Source: Lacticaseibacillus suilingensis (GTDB lineage Bacteria > Bacillota > Bacilli > Lactobacillales > Lactobacillaceae). Taken from it: 64,000 nucleotides of DNA. The notes below the pieces were generated by a model, which had not been told where the DNA came from, made no database searches, and saw nothing but the letters and a program-made list of their open reading frames with translations. The DNA lies in NCBI RefSeq assembly GCF_016861845.1, contig NZ_BOLV01000001.1, forward strand, positions 186,001 through 250,000, in the 5' to 3' direction. The position numbers and the translations under genes were made by a program. Positions 1-7,605 of the stretch are shown here, piece by piece; position 1 is the first letter of the stretch; each line of letters opens with the position of its first letter.

Positions 1-99
1 CAGCGCAGGCTCACCGAGGCGCCGCCGCAATGCGGGGTGCGCACGATTTTACCGTTGCTGGAAGCGGTAGATCGGCTGGATGAAAAAGGGTTGCTGTGA
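1..99 (+). CDS. C-terminal end of an unidentified protein (cut by window edge)
   Basis: An open frame runs from the first base to a TGA at 97-99 and encodes 32 residues ending in LLEAVDRLDEKGLL. The start lies outside the window. The stop abuts the stop of pepF, which converges from the other strand with no spacer, which supports this frame being real. The fragment is too short to assign: it looks like a C-terminal amphipathic helix and carries no motif that I recognise. Confidence 0.5.
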   Translation, partial: QRRLTEAPPQCGVRTILPLLEAVDRLDEKGLL

Positions 100-1908
100 T
101 CACCCGTTGATTTGGGTGGTTAAGGCTTCAATCTGGTGTTCCGTGTCGTCAAGGAAACTGATCATTTGCTTCAGTGGTGCATCAGTACTGATGTCCACCC
201 CGGCGACTTGGGCGGCTTCAAGTGGGGCCTTGGTGTCACCAAGGGCCAAGAAGCGCTGCCAGTCAGCAATCGCCGCTTCGCCATCTTGAGCGAGGCGCAG
301 GTAGGCCGAAGTTGAGATTACCATTGAGGCCGAGTAGGTGTAGGAATATAAGCCCATATAATAATGACTTTGGCGCATCCACGTCAGTTCTGGCATGCCA
401 TCGTCCAAATCAACGGCATCGCCCCAGAACTGGTGCAGGACGCCTTTTTTGATTTCATTCAACTTAGCGGCGTCGAAGGACTCGCCGGCGTCAATCAAGG
501 TGTAAACCTCGCGCTGGAAGGCTGCTTCCAGCAAGTGGGTGACACAGTTGTGGAAGTAGGTATCGGAAAGCAGCCGGCTCAAGGCGTAGCGCTGCAGCCG
601 CGGTTCCTGGTACTCACTGAGCAAACTGTGGGTCAGTAGCAGTTCGTGGAAGGTGCTGGGCGCTTCGCTGATGTAAGTCGATTGTCCGCTGGCCAAAATG
701 CTGTGTTGCTCGCCGGCCAATGTCATTTGCCCGGTGTGGCCGAGTTCGTGCACCAGGGTGTAGAGCGCTGGCAGCGTATCCGCCCAGCTCATTTCGACAT
801 ACGGATGCACGCCGTAAACACTGGCGGCAAACGCGCCCGATTCCTTGCCCTGATTAGCCGCAAAATCCACCCAACGCTCTGGGAAGGCCTGCATAATCCG
901 AGCTTGGTAAGCCTGGCCCATGGGCGCAATCGCCTTGGCAATGGCAGCTGGCGCTTCCGCCAGACTGATGGTAGGCGTGTAGGTCAGATCCAAGTCGATT
1001 TGCAAATCGGTGTAGCCAATGTGATCGAGACCCCAGAGCTGTTTGATGAGCGTGACGTAGCGCCGCATGATTGGCGCGAGGCCGTTCATCAGGCCGTCGA
1101 TTTGGCGGTCGAACATTTCACGGGTGACTTCCTGCGGCGCGAGTAAGTAATCGAAAACGGAGTCAAAACCGCGCATGGTGGCCAGCGTCTTTTCCTTGGC
1201 CACTTGCGCATAGTAACCAGCCGCCATCGTGTTTTGGTAGCGCGCGAGGGTGGCGCAGAATTGATGATACGCGGCGCGGCGCACTTTGGTGTTGGGGTGC
1301 TTTTGATATTCCTCTTCATATAGAACAAAGGAGAGCGGATACGTTTGCCCATCCACTTCGAAGCTGCCGAAATCCATGTCCCCAAAAATGGCCTGACTAC
1401 GCATGGTGTCCGGTGCGTTCAAGGCGGGATCGAGTTCAGCCAGCACCTGCTCAGCCGCCAGCGGCAAGGCGTGATGCTTTTCGAGCAAAATGTGGCGGAT
1501 GAAGGCGGCATGGTCTTCAGTGTCTTCCGCGGCCTTGAGCACTGCTTCCGGCTGGCCTTGCAGCTCGGTGGTAAAGAATTGCAGCTGGGCGTCGTTTTGC
1601 GCCAGCAGGCTTTCCACCCGGTGCAGGCGCGCATTGGCCTTGGGGTCGGTGGTGTCAGCAGATTGCGGCAGGAAGGCGTAAGCGCTAATGTGATCGGCGA
1701 GCACTTGTAAGCTGGCGTAGTCGTCGAGTGCGTCGTCAATCACCGGCGCCTCGTTTAACCGACCAGAATAAATGCGAACGAAGTCGGTGGTGAGGGCTTG
1801 CAGTTGCTTAATGGCACTTTCAAAATCAGTCTCGGTGGCAAAAATAGCAGTGAGGTCCCAAGTTAGCGCGGGATCAACGGCGCTGCGCGGTGGTAAGGCG
1901 GTAGGCAT
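100..1908 (-). CDS. pepF: Oligoendopeptidase F (M3B zinc metallopeptidase)
   Basis: Cytoplasmic zinc endopeptidase that cuts medium-size oligopeptides (about 7-17 residues in the family) after uptake, part of lactic acid bacterial peptide nutrition and turnover. The 602-residue length is normal for PepF. The zinc site HELGH lies near residue 387, followed about 25 residues later by the glutamate-containing region (SEAPSTFHE) that supplies the third ligand, as in family M3. The N-terminal helical domain (from about residue 10) is typical. The ATG at 1908 has an AAGGAGTG site 6-7 bases upstream. The gene is monocistronic here, transcribed away from the small gene at 2033, and ends against the 3' end of the truncated gene at 1-99. 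Identity is secure at family level; PepF1 and PepF2 paralogs cannot be separated by eye. Confidence 0.96.
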   Translation of the reverse strand: MPTALPPRSAVDPALTWDLTAIFATETDFESAIKQLQALTTDFVRIYSGRLNEAPVIDDALDDYASLQVLADHISAYAFLPQSADTTDPKANARLHRVESLLAQNDAQLQFFTTELQGQPEAVLKAAEDTEDHAAFIRHILLEKHHALPLAAEQVLAELDPALNAPDTMRSQAIFGDMDFGSFEVDGQTYPLSFVLYEEEYQKHPNTKVRRAAYHQFCATLARYQNTMAAGYYAQVAKEKTLATMRGFDSVFDYLLAPQEVTREMFDRQIDGLMNGLAPIMRRYVTLIKQLWGLDHIGYTDLQIDLDLTYTPTISLAEAPAAIAKAIAPMGQAYQARIMQAFPERWVDFAANQGKESGAFAASVYGVHPYVEMSWADTLPALYTLVHELGHTGQMTLAGEQHSILASGQSTYISEAPSTFHELLLTHSLLSEYQEPRLQRYALSRLLSDTYFHNCVTHLLEAAFQREVYTLIDAGESFDAAKLNEIKKGVLHQFWGDAVDLDDGMPELTWMRQSHYYMGLYSYTYSASMVISTSAYLRLAQDGEAAIADWQRFLALGDTKAPLEAAQVAGVDISTDAPLKQMISFLDDTEHQIEALTTQING

Positions 1909-2032
1909 ACAATCACTCCTTCATTTCAGTTTGGCCTCAGTATAGCATGCAAGCTAATGGGATTATCAGCTGTGCGTTTTTTTCGGCTGTTATTTTTGGT
2001 AAACTAAGTGAAAACAAATAAGGAGGCCGCGT

Positions 2033-2377
2033 ATGATTAACAATAATCAACTGGTGACACGGTACTACAATCTCAAGGCCAAAAATAATGAGTTGTTCAA
2101 GGTCACAGAAGGTTATGTGGACGAACAGGTCAATGCGTTGTACGAGGAGCTTGACCAACATTTTGTCGATCGGCTGGAAATCGATGTGCAGGTGGCGATG
2201 GATAAGGCCCAAAAGGCTGCGCCTGAGCTTGATCCGGCGGAATTAGAAGTGGCCGTCACCAACAACATCATGAAACATCTCGATGATTTGGGTCTTTCGG
2301 TGTTGCCGCCGCGCTTAAGCGAGCCGAACACCATCGTTGCCCATTTGAACTTCTTCAACCACAGTCGGTACTACTAA
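2033..2377 (+). CDS. Hypothetical protein, 114 aa
   Basis: Not recognised. A soluble, acidic, mostly helical protein of 114 residues with no membrane segment or signal peptide; the centre (DRLEIDVQVAMDKAQKAAPELDPAELEVAVTN in part) is predicted helix. Translation is well supported: AAGGAGG lies 8 bases before the ATG, and a strong intrinsic terminator follows the stop directly, so it is a self-contained transcription unit divergent from pepF. No neighbour suggests a function. Probably a lineage-restricted conserved protein. Confidence 0.75.
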   Translation: MINNNQLVTRYYNLKAKNNELFKVTEGYVDEQVNALYEELDQHFVDRLEIDVQVAMDKAQKAAPELDPAELEVAVTNNIMKHLDDLGLSVLPPRLSEPNTIVAHLNFFNHSRYY

Positions 2378-2422
2378 AAACATCCCACCTGACTTTTTTT
2401 AGTCAATGGTGGGATGTTTTTT
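2376..2422 (+). terminator. Intrinsic terminator of the 114-aa gene
   Basis: Arms AAAAACATCCCACC (2376-2389) and GGTGGGATGTTTTTT (2408-2422) pair, and an inner TGACT/AGTCA stem extends the hairpin. The A- and T-rich flanks make it work on both strands. Confidence 0.9.
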
Positions 2423-2432
2423 CGTGCCGCGG

Positions 2433-2659
2433 GTGCGGGCGGGGTGGCTCCGGGGCGCGGCGGTCTGGCTGCGGGGGACGGCTGGAGCCAAAAGACGGTC
2501 TCCAGCCTCAAATGCGAGCCAGCATCGCGCATACGCGCTCAACGCTGTCTTGCATTTGCCCCCAACCAGCACAGGAGCAGCCTGCAAAGTGCGCAGTCTC
2601 CTCGTGTGCTGGTTGTTTCGCGGCTGGACCGCCGCGCCCCTCCACCACCCCGCCCGCAC
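2433..2659. repeat. Large multi-hairpin GC-rich palindromic element
   Basis: A 227 nt stretch whose ends pair in two perfect blocks: 2433-2447 with 2645-2659 (15 bp) and 2452-2465 with 2627-2640 (14 bp), separated by 4-base internal loops. Inside sit three further hairpins: 2480-2487 with 2500-2507 (8 bp), 2510-2515 with 2552-2557 (6 bp around a GC-rich core), and 2564-2572 with 2606-2614 (9 bp) extended by GGAG/CTCC. The predicted fold is a long stalk carrying three arms. It lies between the terminator at 2376-2422 and the end of the proline iminopeptidase gene, whose reading frame runs into it. It could be a MITE-like element or a structured RNA. No second copy was seen in this window. Confidence 0.7.
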
Positions 2660-3672
2660 TCGCTGGACAACAGAAAAGGCTTCGTCGGCTTGGTGGGAAA
2701 TCGGCTGTCTGAGAATAGGCAATCGCGGCAATAGCATGAGTGGTAAGCGAGTGGCTGCTTTTCAGCGGCAGGCATACTACTGCTGAAAAGCAGCCACTCA
2801 CCCAGGTGCTTGAAGTAATCGTCTGGGTTATCAAGCATCTGACCGTGGCCGGCGCCAGGGGTGATGTGCAAGGTGGCGTTGGGGATGGTGGCGGCCATCC
2901 GCCGCGCTGCGGTTAACGGCATGGTTTCGTGGCCGCCGAAGGTCAGGTAGGTGGGCACGGTGATGTTGTGAATGTCGGCGCGCCGGTCCCAGTCTTTCAG
3001 CGCCCCAACCATGACGAATTCGTTGTCGCCTTGGAAGTAGTTATAAACTGGCGTGCCCATCACCGAGATCAGGTGCCGGGGCTGGGGGTCGCTTTGGTGA
3101 TGCAGGTAATGTTCGCCCAGTTCAGCCACCAGGGCTTGATACTTGGCGTCCGTGAAGGCGTGGTCGGCTTCGATTCGCTTCATGTAAGCGACCTGGTCGG
3201 GCGTGAACATGCTTTCGCGAATCGCATTGATGTTGACGATGTATTCATCCAAATTGTCGATCATCGAGCTGAGAATCAGGCCTTTGAGGTGCTCACCGTA
3301 CCGCAAGGCGTATTCGATGGCGAGCACGCCGCCCCAGCTTTGGCCTAACAAGAAAAAGTGGTCGAGACCTAGCTTTTGCCGCACTTCTTCGACTTCATTG
3401 ACGTAGTAGTCAATATTCAAAAATTGCTCGCGAATGGCGGGGTCGGTCCAGTCTGGTTGATCCGAGTACCAGGAGCCGAGTTGGTCATAGCGGGTGGCAG
3501 TGACGCCATAAGGGGCGAGGCGTTCACCGAAGTTTTCAAAGACTTCATTGGTGCCACCAGGCCCGCCATGCAGCGTCATCAGCTGAATGGGGCCATTGCC
3601 GCGAGTTTGCGTCCAAAGATGGTAGCCATTGGCCAAGGTGACAAAATGGGTACCGTTTTTTGCTGTTTTCAT
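2539..3672 (-). CDS. Proline iminopeptidase with an aberrant C-terminal extension
   Basis: Alpha/beta-hydrolase serine peptidase that releases N-terminal proline from peptides in the cytoplasm. The oxyanion motif HGGPGG is near residue 35, the nucleophile motif GQSWGG near residue 110, and the catalytic histidine is in GAGHGQM near residue 272. Family members of the PepI/Pip type are about 290-300 residues and end shortly after a block like YFKHLGEWL, reached here near residue 290. The frame then continues for about 85 residues of low-complexity Cys/Ser/Arg-rich sequence that resembles no protein and is read from a hairpin (2749-2799) and part of the palindromic element (2433-2659). I infer that the native stop was lost through a rearrangement. 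The ATG at 3672 starts MKTAKNG and is preceded by a GAGG-type site. Divergent from the P-type ATPase. The core is probably active; the tail is doubtful. Confidence 0.85.
   Translation of the reverse strand: MKTAKNGTHFVTLANGYHLWTQTRGNGPIQLMTLHGGPGGTNEVFENFGERLAPYGVTATRYDQLGSWYSDQPDWTDPAIREQFLNIDYYVNEVEEVRQKLGLDHFFLLGQSWGGVLAIEYALRYGEHLKGLILSSMIDNLDEYIVNINAIRESMFTPDQVAYMKRIEADHAFTDAKYQALVAELGEHYLHHQSDPQPRHLISVMGTPVYNYFQGDNEFVMVGALKDWDRRADIHNITVPTYLTFGGHETMPLTAARRMAATIPNATLHITPGAGHGQMLDNPDDYFKHLGEWLLFSSSMPAAEKQPLAYHSCYCRDCLFSDSRFPTKPTKPFLLSSECGRGGGGARRSSRETTSTRGDCALCRLLLCWLGANARQR
2749..2799. repeat. Perfect 18-bp inverted repeat at the iminopeptidase 3' end
   Basis: Positions 2749-2766 and 2782-2799 are exact reverse complements (18 bp) around a 15-base loop. 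One arm (2782-2799) encodes the conserved Glu-Trp-Leu of the iminopeptidase; the other arm is its inverted copy. No T-run follows, so it is not a standard terminator. Best read as an inverted duplication that replaced the normal end of the gene. Confidence 0.85.
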
Positions 3673-3798
3673 TGTCTCACCTCATTGTTCTATGCCTTAT
3701 TCTACCGCGCAGGCACCTAAAAATCTCTTAATTCAAGGCGTTCGCCGGCATTTTGCGGCGGCTATCGGCTAGAATGAGAATAGAAGGAAGGTGGCCAT

Positions 3799-6144
3799 AT
3801 GGCAGAGCAGTCGACAAATGCAAGTGGGTTAACCAATGAAGAAGTGGCCAAGCGCGAGCAAGCAGGCCAAGTCAACACCCAACCGGCGGCGTTAACGCCT
3901 TCAATCGGCCAAATTATCAGTGGCAACACCTTCACCTTGTTTAATTTCGTGAACTTAGCCTTAGGTGTCCTGATTGCCACCACTGGTAGTTACAAAAATC
4001 TGCTGTTTTTGTTCGTGGCGATTATCAACACCGCTATTGGGACGTTCCAGGAAATTCGGGCCAAGATTCAAATCGACAAAATGCGGATTTTAGCCGAAAC
4101 GCCGGCCCAAGTCCGGCGGGACGGTGCTTTGCACACCATTGCGCAAACGGCCATTGTGTTAGGCGACCTGCTGGTGCTCAAACGTGGCGATCAAATTCCG
4201 GTCGACGGGGTGGTGCGCGAAACCAGCGGCGTGGAAGTGGACGAAAGCCCGCTGACTGGGGAAGCCAATCCCATCAGTAAACAGGTCGATGATCCGCTAT
4301 ACTCCGGCAGCTTTCTGGTTGCGGGACAGGTGGTGATGCAGGCCACGGCGGTGGGGGCAACCACATTTGCCGCCAAGCTGGCCAATGAAGCCAAGGCGGG
4401 GCCGCAAACGCAAAGCCAGCTGCTGGCCACCATCAACCGCATTATTCAGGTGCTGACCTACGTGCTCATTCCGCTCGGGGCCGCGTTATTCATCGTGTCC
4501 ATGGTGCGGCGTGGTAATTACAACCGAGCGATTTTGTCGACCAGCGCTGCCATGATTGGGATGATTCCCGAAGGCTTGGTGCTGCTAACCAACGTCGCGC
4601 TGGCGGTATCGTCGCGCAACTTGGCAAAGCGGCGCGTGCTGGTGCGAGCGCTGCCGGCGATTGAGGCCTTGGCCCGGGTGGATGTGATGTGCTTGGACAA
4701 AACCGGCACCATTACCTCTGGCAAACTGCGCATCAGTGGCGTGTATCCAGCGGCAACGAGCAGCGAAGACGCCGTGATCAAGGCCGCAACGGCGGCGGTT
4801 TACGCATTAAATGACGATAACGAAACCGCACTGGCCATCAAACAGGCCTGGCCGCAGCAACCGAGCGTCACCGTGGTGAATACGATGCCGTTTTCGTCCG
4901 CGCGGAAATGGTCTGGCGCCAGCTTCAGCGATGGTACCAGCGTTGTGATTGGGGCACCGGAGTTTGTCTTTCCTGCCGGCTTGCCGCCAACCGTCAGTCA
5001 AACGATCGCCAAGGCGACCCGCGCGGGGTACCGGGTGCTCGCCGTGGCTGAGACTCAGCAAGGCCTGGCAATGCCGCTGGCTGGCATGCAGCTGTTGGGC
5101 TATCTCACCATCAGCGATGAAGTGCGACCTGCCGCGGCTGAGACCTTGGCGTTTTTCGAAACGCAGGACGTGACGCTGAAGATTATTTCCGGCGACAATC
5201 CCCTGACCGTGGCCAATGTCGCCCAGCAAGCTGGCCTGACCCACGCCGAGCACTGGGTGGACATGCAAACTGTGCCTGACGAGGCGGATTTCAACCAGCT
5301 GGTGCAAGACTATACCGTGTTTGGCCGGGTGACGCCGACGCAAAAAAAGCACCTGATTCAGGCGCTTCAGCAAAACGGCCATACCGTGGCGATGACAGGG
5401 GATGGGGTCAACGATGTGTTGGCACTGCGGCAGTCGGACTGCGCGATTGCCATGGCTTCTGGGGCCGAGGCGGCGAAGTCGATTGCCGACTTTACCTTGC
5501 TGGATTCCAACTTTGATGCGATGACCGGCGTCTTAAACGAAGGGCGCCGGGTCATCAACAACATCGAACGGGTGGCGTCGATGTACCTGGTCAAAACCAT
5601 TTTCTCTGTGATTTTAACCGCGATTTTTGTTTTTCTGCCGCTGGATTATCCGATTACCCCGATTAACCTGACCCCGGTGTCTGCGATTGCCGTGGCCATT
5701 CCGTCATTCTTTTTGACCTTAGAGCCGAACTTCCAGCGTGTCACCGGCCAATTCTTCCAAAAAGTGATGACCATCGCCGCGCCGGCGGCCTTAGCTGTCG
5801 TCGGGTACACGCTGCTGCTGACGCGCTTTGAGTACCTGTGGCACTGGGACTTTGCCTTCACTTCGACGCTGGTGGTGTTCATGATTGGCGTCATCGAGCT
5901 CCATGTGGTGGGCCTAGTGTCGCGGCCGTTCAACCGGTTCAAAACCCTGATGCTGGTGCTTTTGCTGGTAGCCTTTTTCGGGGTGTTCTTTGTGGTGAAC
6001 GGCGTGTTCTCGCTGGCCAACTTGTGGCGGTGGGACCGGGCGTTGGTTTATGTGCCAATGCTGCTGTCCAGTCTGCCGGTGTACTTGCTGCTCCAAGAAG
6101 TGCTGGGCAAACGCGTATTATCTCGGATCAACTGGCGCTTCTGA
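3799..6144 (+). CDS. HAD-type P-type cation-transporting ATPase
   Basis: ATP-driven ion pump of the cytoplasmic membrane, 781 residues. In order: two N-terminal membrane helices (about 45-90), an actuator domain with the TGE motif in SPLTGEANP (about 150), membrane helices with the ion-site motif PEGL (about residue 255), the phosphorylation motif DKTGT (about 300), the hinge motif TGDGVND (about 535), and a C-terminal bundle of about six helices. There is no N-terminal metal-binding CxxC and no CPC motif, so it is not a copper or zinc pump; PEGL in helix 4 points to the Ca/Mg/monovalent cation group. The ion cannot be named from sequence. AGGAAGGTGGC precedes the ATG. Its last 27 bases overlap the end of the convergent usp gene. 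Confidence 0.92.
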   Translation: MAEQSTNASGLTNEEVAKREQAGQVNTQPAALTPSIGQIISGNTFTLFNFVNLALGVLIATTGSYKNLLFLFVAIINTAIGTFQEIRAKIQIDKMRILAETPAQVRRDGALHTIAQTAIVLGDLLVLKRGDQIPVDGVVRETSGVEVDESPLTGEANPISKQVDDPLYSGSFLVAGQVVMQATAVGATTFAAKLANEAKAGPQTQSQLLATINRIIQVLTYVLIPLGAALFIVSMVRRGNYNRAILSTSAAMIGMIPEGLVLLTNVALAVSSRNLAKRRVLVRALPAIEALARVDVMCLDKTGTITSGKLRISGVYPAATSSEDAVIKAATAAVYALNDDNETALAIKQAWPQQPSVTVVNTMPFSSARKWSGASFSDGTSVVIGAPEFVFPAGLPPTVSQTIAKATRAGYRVLAVAETQQGLAMPLAGMQLLGYLTISDEVRPAAAETLAFFETQDVTLKIISGDNPLTVANVAQQAGLTHAEHWVDMQTVPDEADFNQLVQDYTVFGRVTPTQKKHLIQALQQNGHTVAMTGDGVNDVLALRQSDCAIAMASGAEAAKSIADFTLLDSNFDAMTGVLNEGRRVINNIERVASMYLVKTIFSVILTAIFVFLPLDYPITPINLTPVSAIAVAIPSFFLTLEPNFQRVTGQFFQKVMTIAAPAALAVVGYTLLLTRFEYLWHWDFAFTSTLVVFMIGVIELHVVGLVSRPFNRFKTLMLVLLLVAFFGVFFVVNGVFSLANLWRWDRALVYVPMLLSSLPVYLLLQEVLGKRVLSRINWRF

Positions 6145-6579
6145 CGCGGTGACAATCAGCACATCACATGGTGCATTTTCCGTGACAAAACTGGCCACCG
6201 AGCCCATGAACATGCGCGTGGCGGCGTGCTTGGTTGCGCGGCCCAGAATAATTAGACTGGAGTGGTATTCTTGCGGGAAATCCAAGGCAATCACGGTGCG
6301 CGGATTACCGAAGCGCAAGTGATACGCCACGGTTAAACCTTGAGCTTGCAGCTTTTTGGCTTGCTCATCCAGCTCAAGTTCGGCGCGCGTTTCGGCGTTG
6401 TATAAAATCGTGCCATCGACATCAGGTTGTTGATAAAGACCCACATGGTAAGAGCGGGTATCGATGACGTAGAGTAGATCGATCACCACGTCTTCTTGCG
6501 CCGCAATCGCCTGAGCTGTCGCCACCGCCTTGCCTGCCGCTGGTGAGCCATCATAGGCCACCAAAATGCGTTCTGTCAT
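6118..6579 (-). CDS. Universal stress protein (UspA family)
   Basis: Small cytoplasmic Usp-fold protein (153 residues) of the nucleotide-binding kind: the N-terminal ILVAYDGSPAAGKA strand-loop and the C-terminal LGRATKHAATRMFMGSVASFVTENAPCDVLIV block contain the degenerate G-2x-G-9x-G(S/T) ATP motif (here GRA..MGS). The role in the family is stress survival by ill-defined means. The ATG at 6579 (MTERIL) is chosen because AAAGGA lies about 10 bases upstream; the in-frame GTG nine bases earlier sits too close to that site. Its 3' end overlaps the ATPase gene by 27 bases in convergent orientation. It is one of three Usp genes in the window. Confidence 0.9.
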   Translation of the reverse strand: MTERILVAYDGSPAAGKAVATAQAIAAQEDVVIDLLYVIDTRSYHVGLYQQPDVDGTILYNAETRAELELDEQAKKLQAQGLTVAYHLRFGNPRTVIALDFPQEYHSSLIILGRATKHAATRMFMGSVASFVTENAPCDVLIVTASEAPVDPR

Positions 6580-6720
6580 GTTCGCCACATCCTTTCTGTC
6601 TTTGTTGTACCATATCTGGCCGCGCCAAGGGGATGAAAAGGCCTTGCCGTCTCAACAAAGATAGCGTTTTCCCTCGCAATTTGGCGGTGAATTGGTATGA
6701 TAGAGACAGGAGGGATGGCC

Positions 6721-7023
6721 ATGTTCAAAGAAACGAAAGCAATTGCAAAACAGTTCGTCGAAACGGCGCAAGAGCCCATTCACACGTTTGATAATATGCT
6801 GAAGGATGACCCAGAACTCGTGATTCCCTTGGCCATTATTCACACCGTACCTGTAGCGCTCATGATTATCGGCACCACCCAGATCATTATCGGGCACCAA
6901 AAACTGCGGGCGGAAAAAGAACGCACCAAGCAAATCAGACTCAAGGCAATGCTGCACCACGGCTGCCGGCATCATCATGGCATCAAGCCGCACATGCACA
7001 AACTGGCCAAGCCAGAAGTGTAA
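6721..7023 (+). CDS. Small membrane protein of unknown function, 100 aa
   Basis: Not recognised. A 100-residue protein with one clear hydrophobic segment (about residues 36-58, LVIPLAIIHTVPVALMIIG) and a basic, histidine-rich C-terminal tail (HHGCRHHHGIKPHMHK) that could bind metal. The ATG at 6721 is favoured over the one 6 bases earlier because GGAGGG then has normal spacing. It stands alone, with a terminator following at 7042-7085. No functional hint from neighbours. Confidence 0.7.
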   Translation: MFKETKAIAKQFVETAQEPIHTFDNMLKDDPELVIPLAIIHTVPVALMIIGTTQIIIGHQKLRAEKERTKQIRLKAMLHHGCRHHHGIKPHMHKLAKPEV

Positions 7024-7041
7024 GTTTGGTTCACAATTGCG

Positions 7042-7085
7042 AGCACCCCTAGGCAACTTGATTTACCTGCCCAGGGGTGTTTTTG
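7042..7085 (+). terminator. Terminator after the small membrane protein gene
   Basis: CACCCCT and AGGGGTG arms close a hairpin that includes an inner GGCA/TGCC-like pairing, followed by TTTTTG. It sits 20 bases after the stop at 7023. Confidence 0.75.
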
Positions 7086-7134
7086 CGTCTGCTCGCCACA
7101 CTCCGCAGCCTTCATAGTTGCGCTACGGTTGGCA

Positions 7135-7222
7135 ACACTCGAGTCGCTAGCTACACCAGTTGGCTCGCCACCCAAAAGCGGTAGCAAACCATCTGGCGAG
7201 GCTATTCATCCGGCTAAAAGCA
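7135..7222. repeat. Hairpin repeat family B, copy 1
   Basis: Shares the pattern of the copies at 7438-7520 and 59094-59180: TAGC (7148-7151) pairs with GCTA (7201-7204), CCAG (7156-7159) with CTGG (7193-7196), and the 3' flank GGCTAAAAGC is conserved. The outermost stem seen in the other two copies is not recognisable here, so this is the most diverged copy. It lies directly before family A copy 1. Confidence 0.55.
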
Positions 7223-7256
7223 GCCACACTCCACAGTCTGCTATATCGCCTGTTGA

Positions 7257-7406
7257 GGGCAACCGGAGCGGGGAGGGGCTCAGTGGTGAAATTGTTCTTA
7301 GCCAGCGGTCTAGGCTGGCATAGAACAAGCCGCGACTTTGAGACTCGCATCGCGAGGCTCAAAGCGCTGGCCACCACGTTCCAGCCCCTCCCCGCGGAGG
7401 CTGCCC
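7257..7406 (+). repeat. Structured repeat family A, copy 1 (150 nt)
   Basis: A three-way-junction-like fold can be drawn. The closing stem GGGCA (7257-7261)/TGCCC (7402-7406) leads to a perfect 13-bp stem (7268-7280 with 7383-7395), then a GTGGTG/CACCAC stem. Arm 1 is a long hairpin beginning TTGTTCT and ending GAACAA; arm 2 is CTTTGAG/CTCAAAG capped by CTCGC/GCGAG. The other two copies (29785-29929 minus, 56620-56769) change the bases but mostly keep the pairs. No protein is plausible: the only open frames are short and lack ribosome sites. It sits in a 582-base gene-free gap between 7023 and 7606 together with two family B hairpins. Confidence 0.8.
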
Positions 7407-7430
7407 GGGCCTGCCTTTAGTCGCGCTGCG

Positions 7431-7532
7431 TGAAGCCAACGCCTGAGCGATTAGCTACGGCAAGCACCTCGAAACCCAAGCCCAGCTTCAAGGCACTTGC
7501 CTAGGCTACTCGTCAGGCTAAAACCGGCTTCA
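7431..7532. repeat. Hairpin repeat family B, copy 2
   Basis: The clearest copy. From outside in: TGAAGCC (7431-7437)/GGCTTCA (7526-7532), GCCTGA (7441-7446)/TCAGGC (7513-7518), TAGC (7452-7455)/GCTA (7505-7508), GGCAAG (7459-7464)/CTTGCC (7496-7501). The inner loop holds the conserved words CACCTCGAA and GCTTCAA shared with copy 3. It lies about 25 bases after family A copy 1. Confidence 0.65.
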
Positions 7533-7605
7533 CTCCGCTGCCTCAATTGCCAAAAGCGCATTTTTGCGCGACAATAAGAGCACTATCTTTTACTGGAGGC
7601 ACAGC

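Noticed and set aside
4807-5382. Long minus-strand open frames opposite the P-type ATPase and other GC-rich genes
   Set aside because: These are antisense frames produced by GC-rich codon bias; no ribosome sites, no recognisable protein features.
7160-7420. Open frames inside element A copies (ending like ALATTFQPLPAEA) that look alike between copies 1 and 2
   Set aside because: The similarity follows from the shared DNA element; the frames lack ribosome sites, differ in start and end, and stems vary to keep pairing rather than to keep codons.
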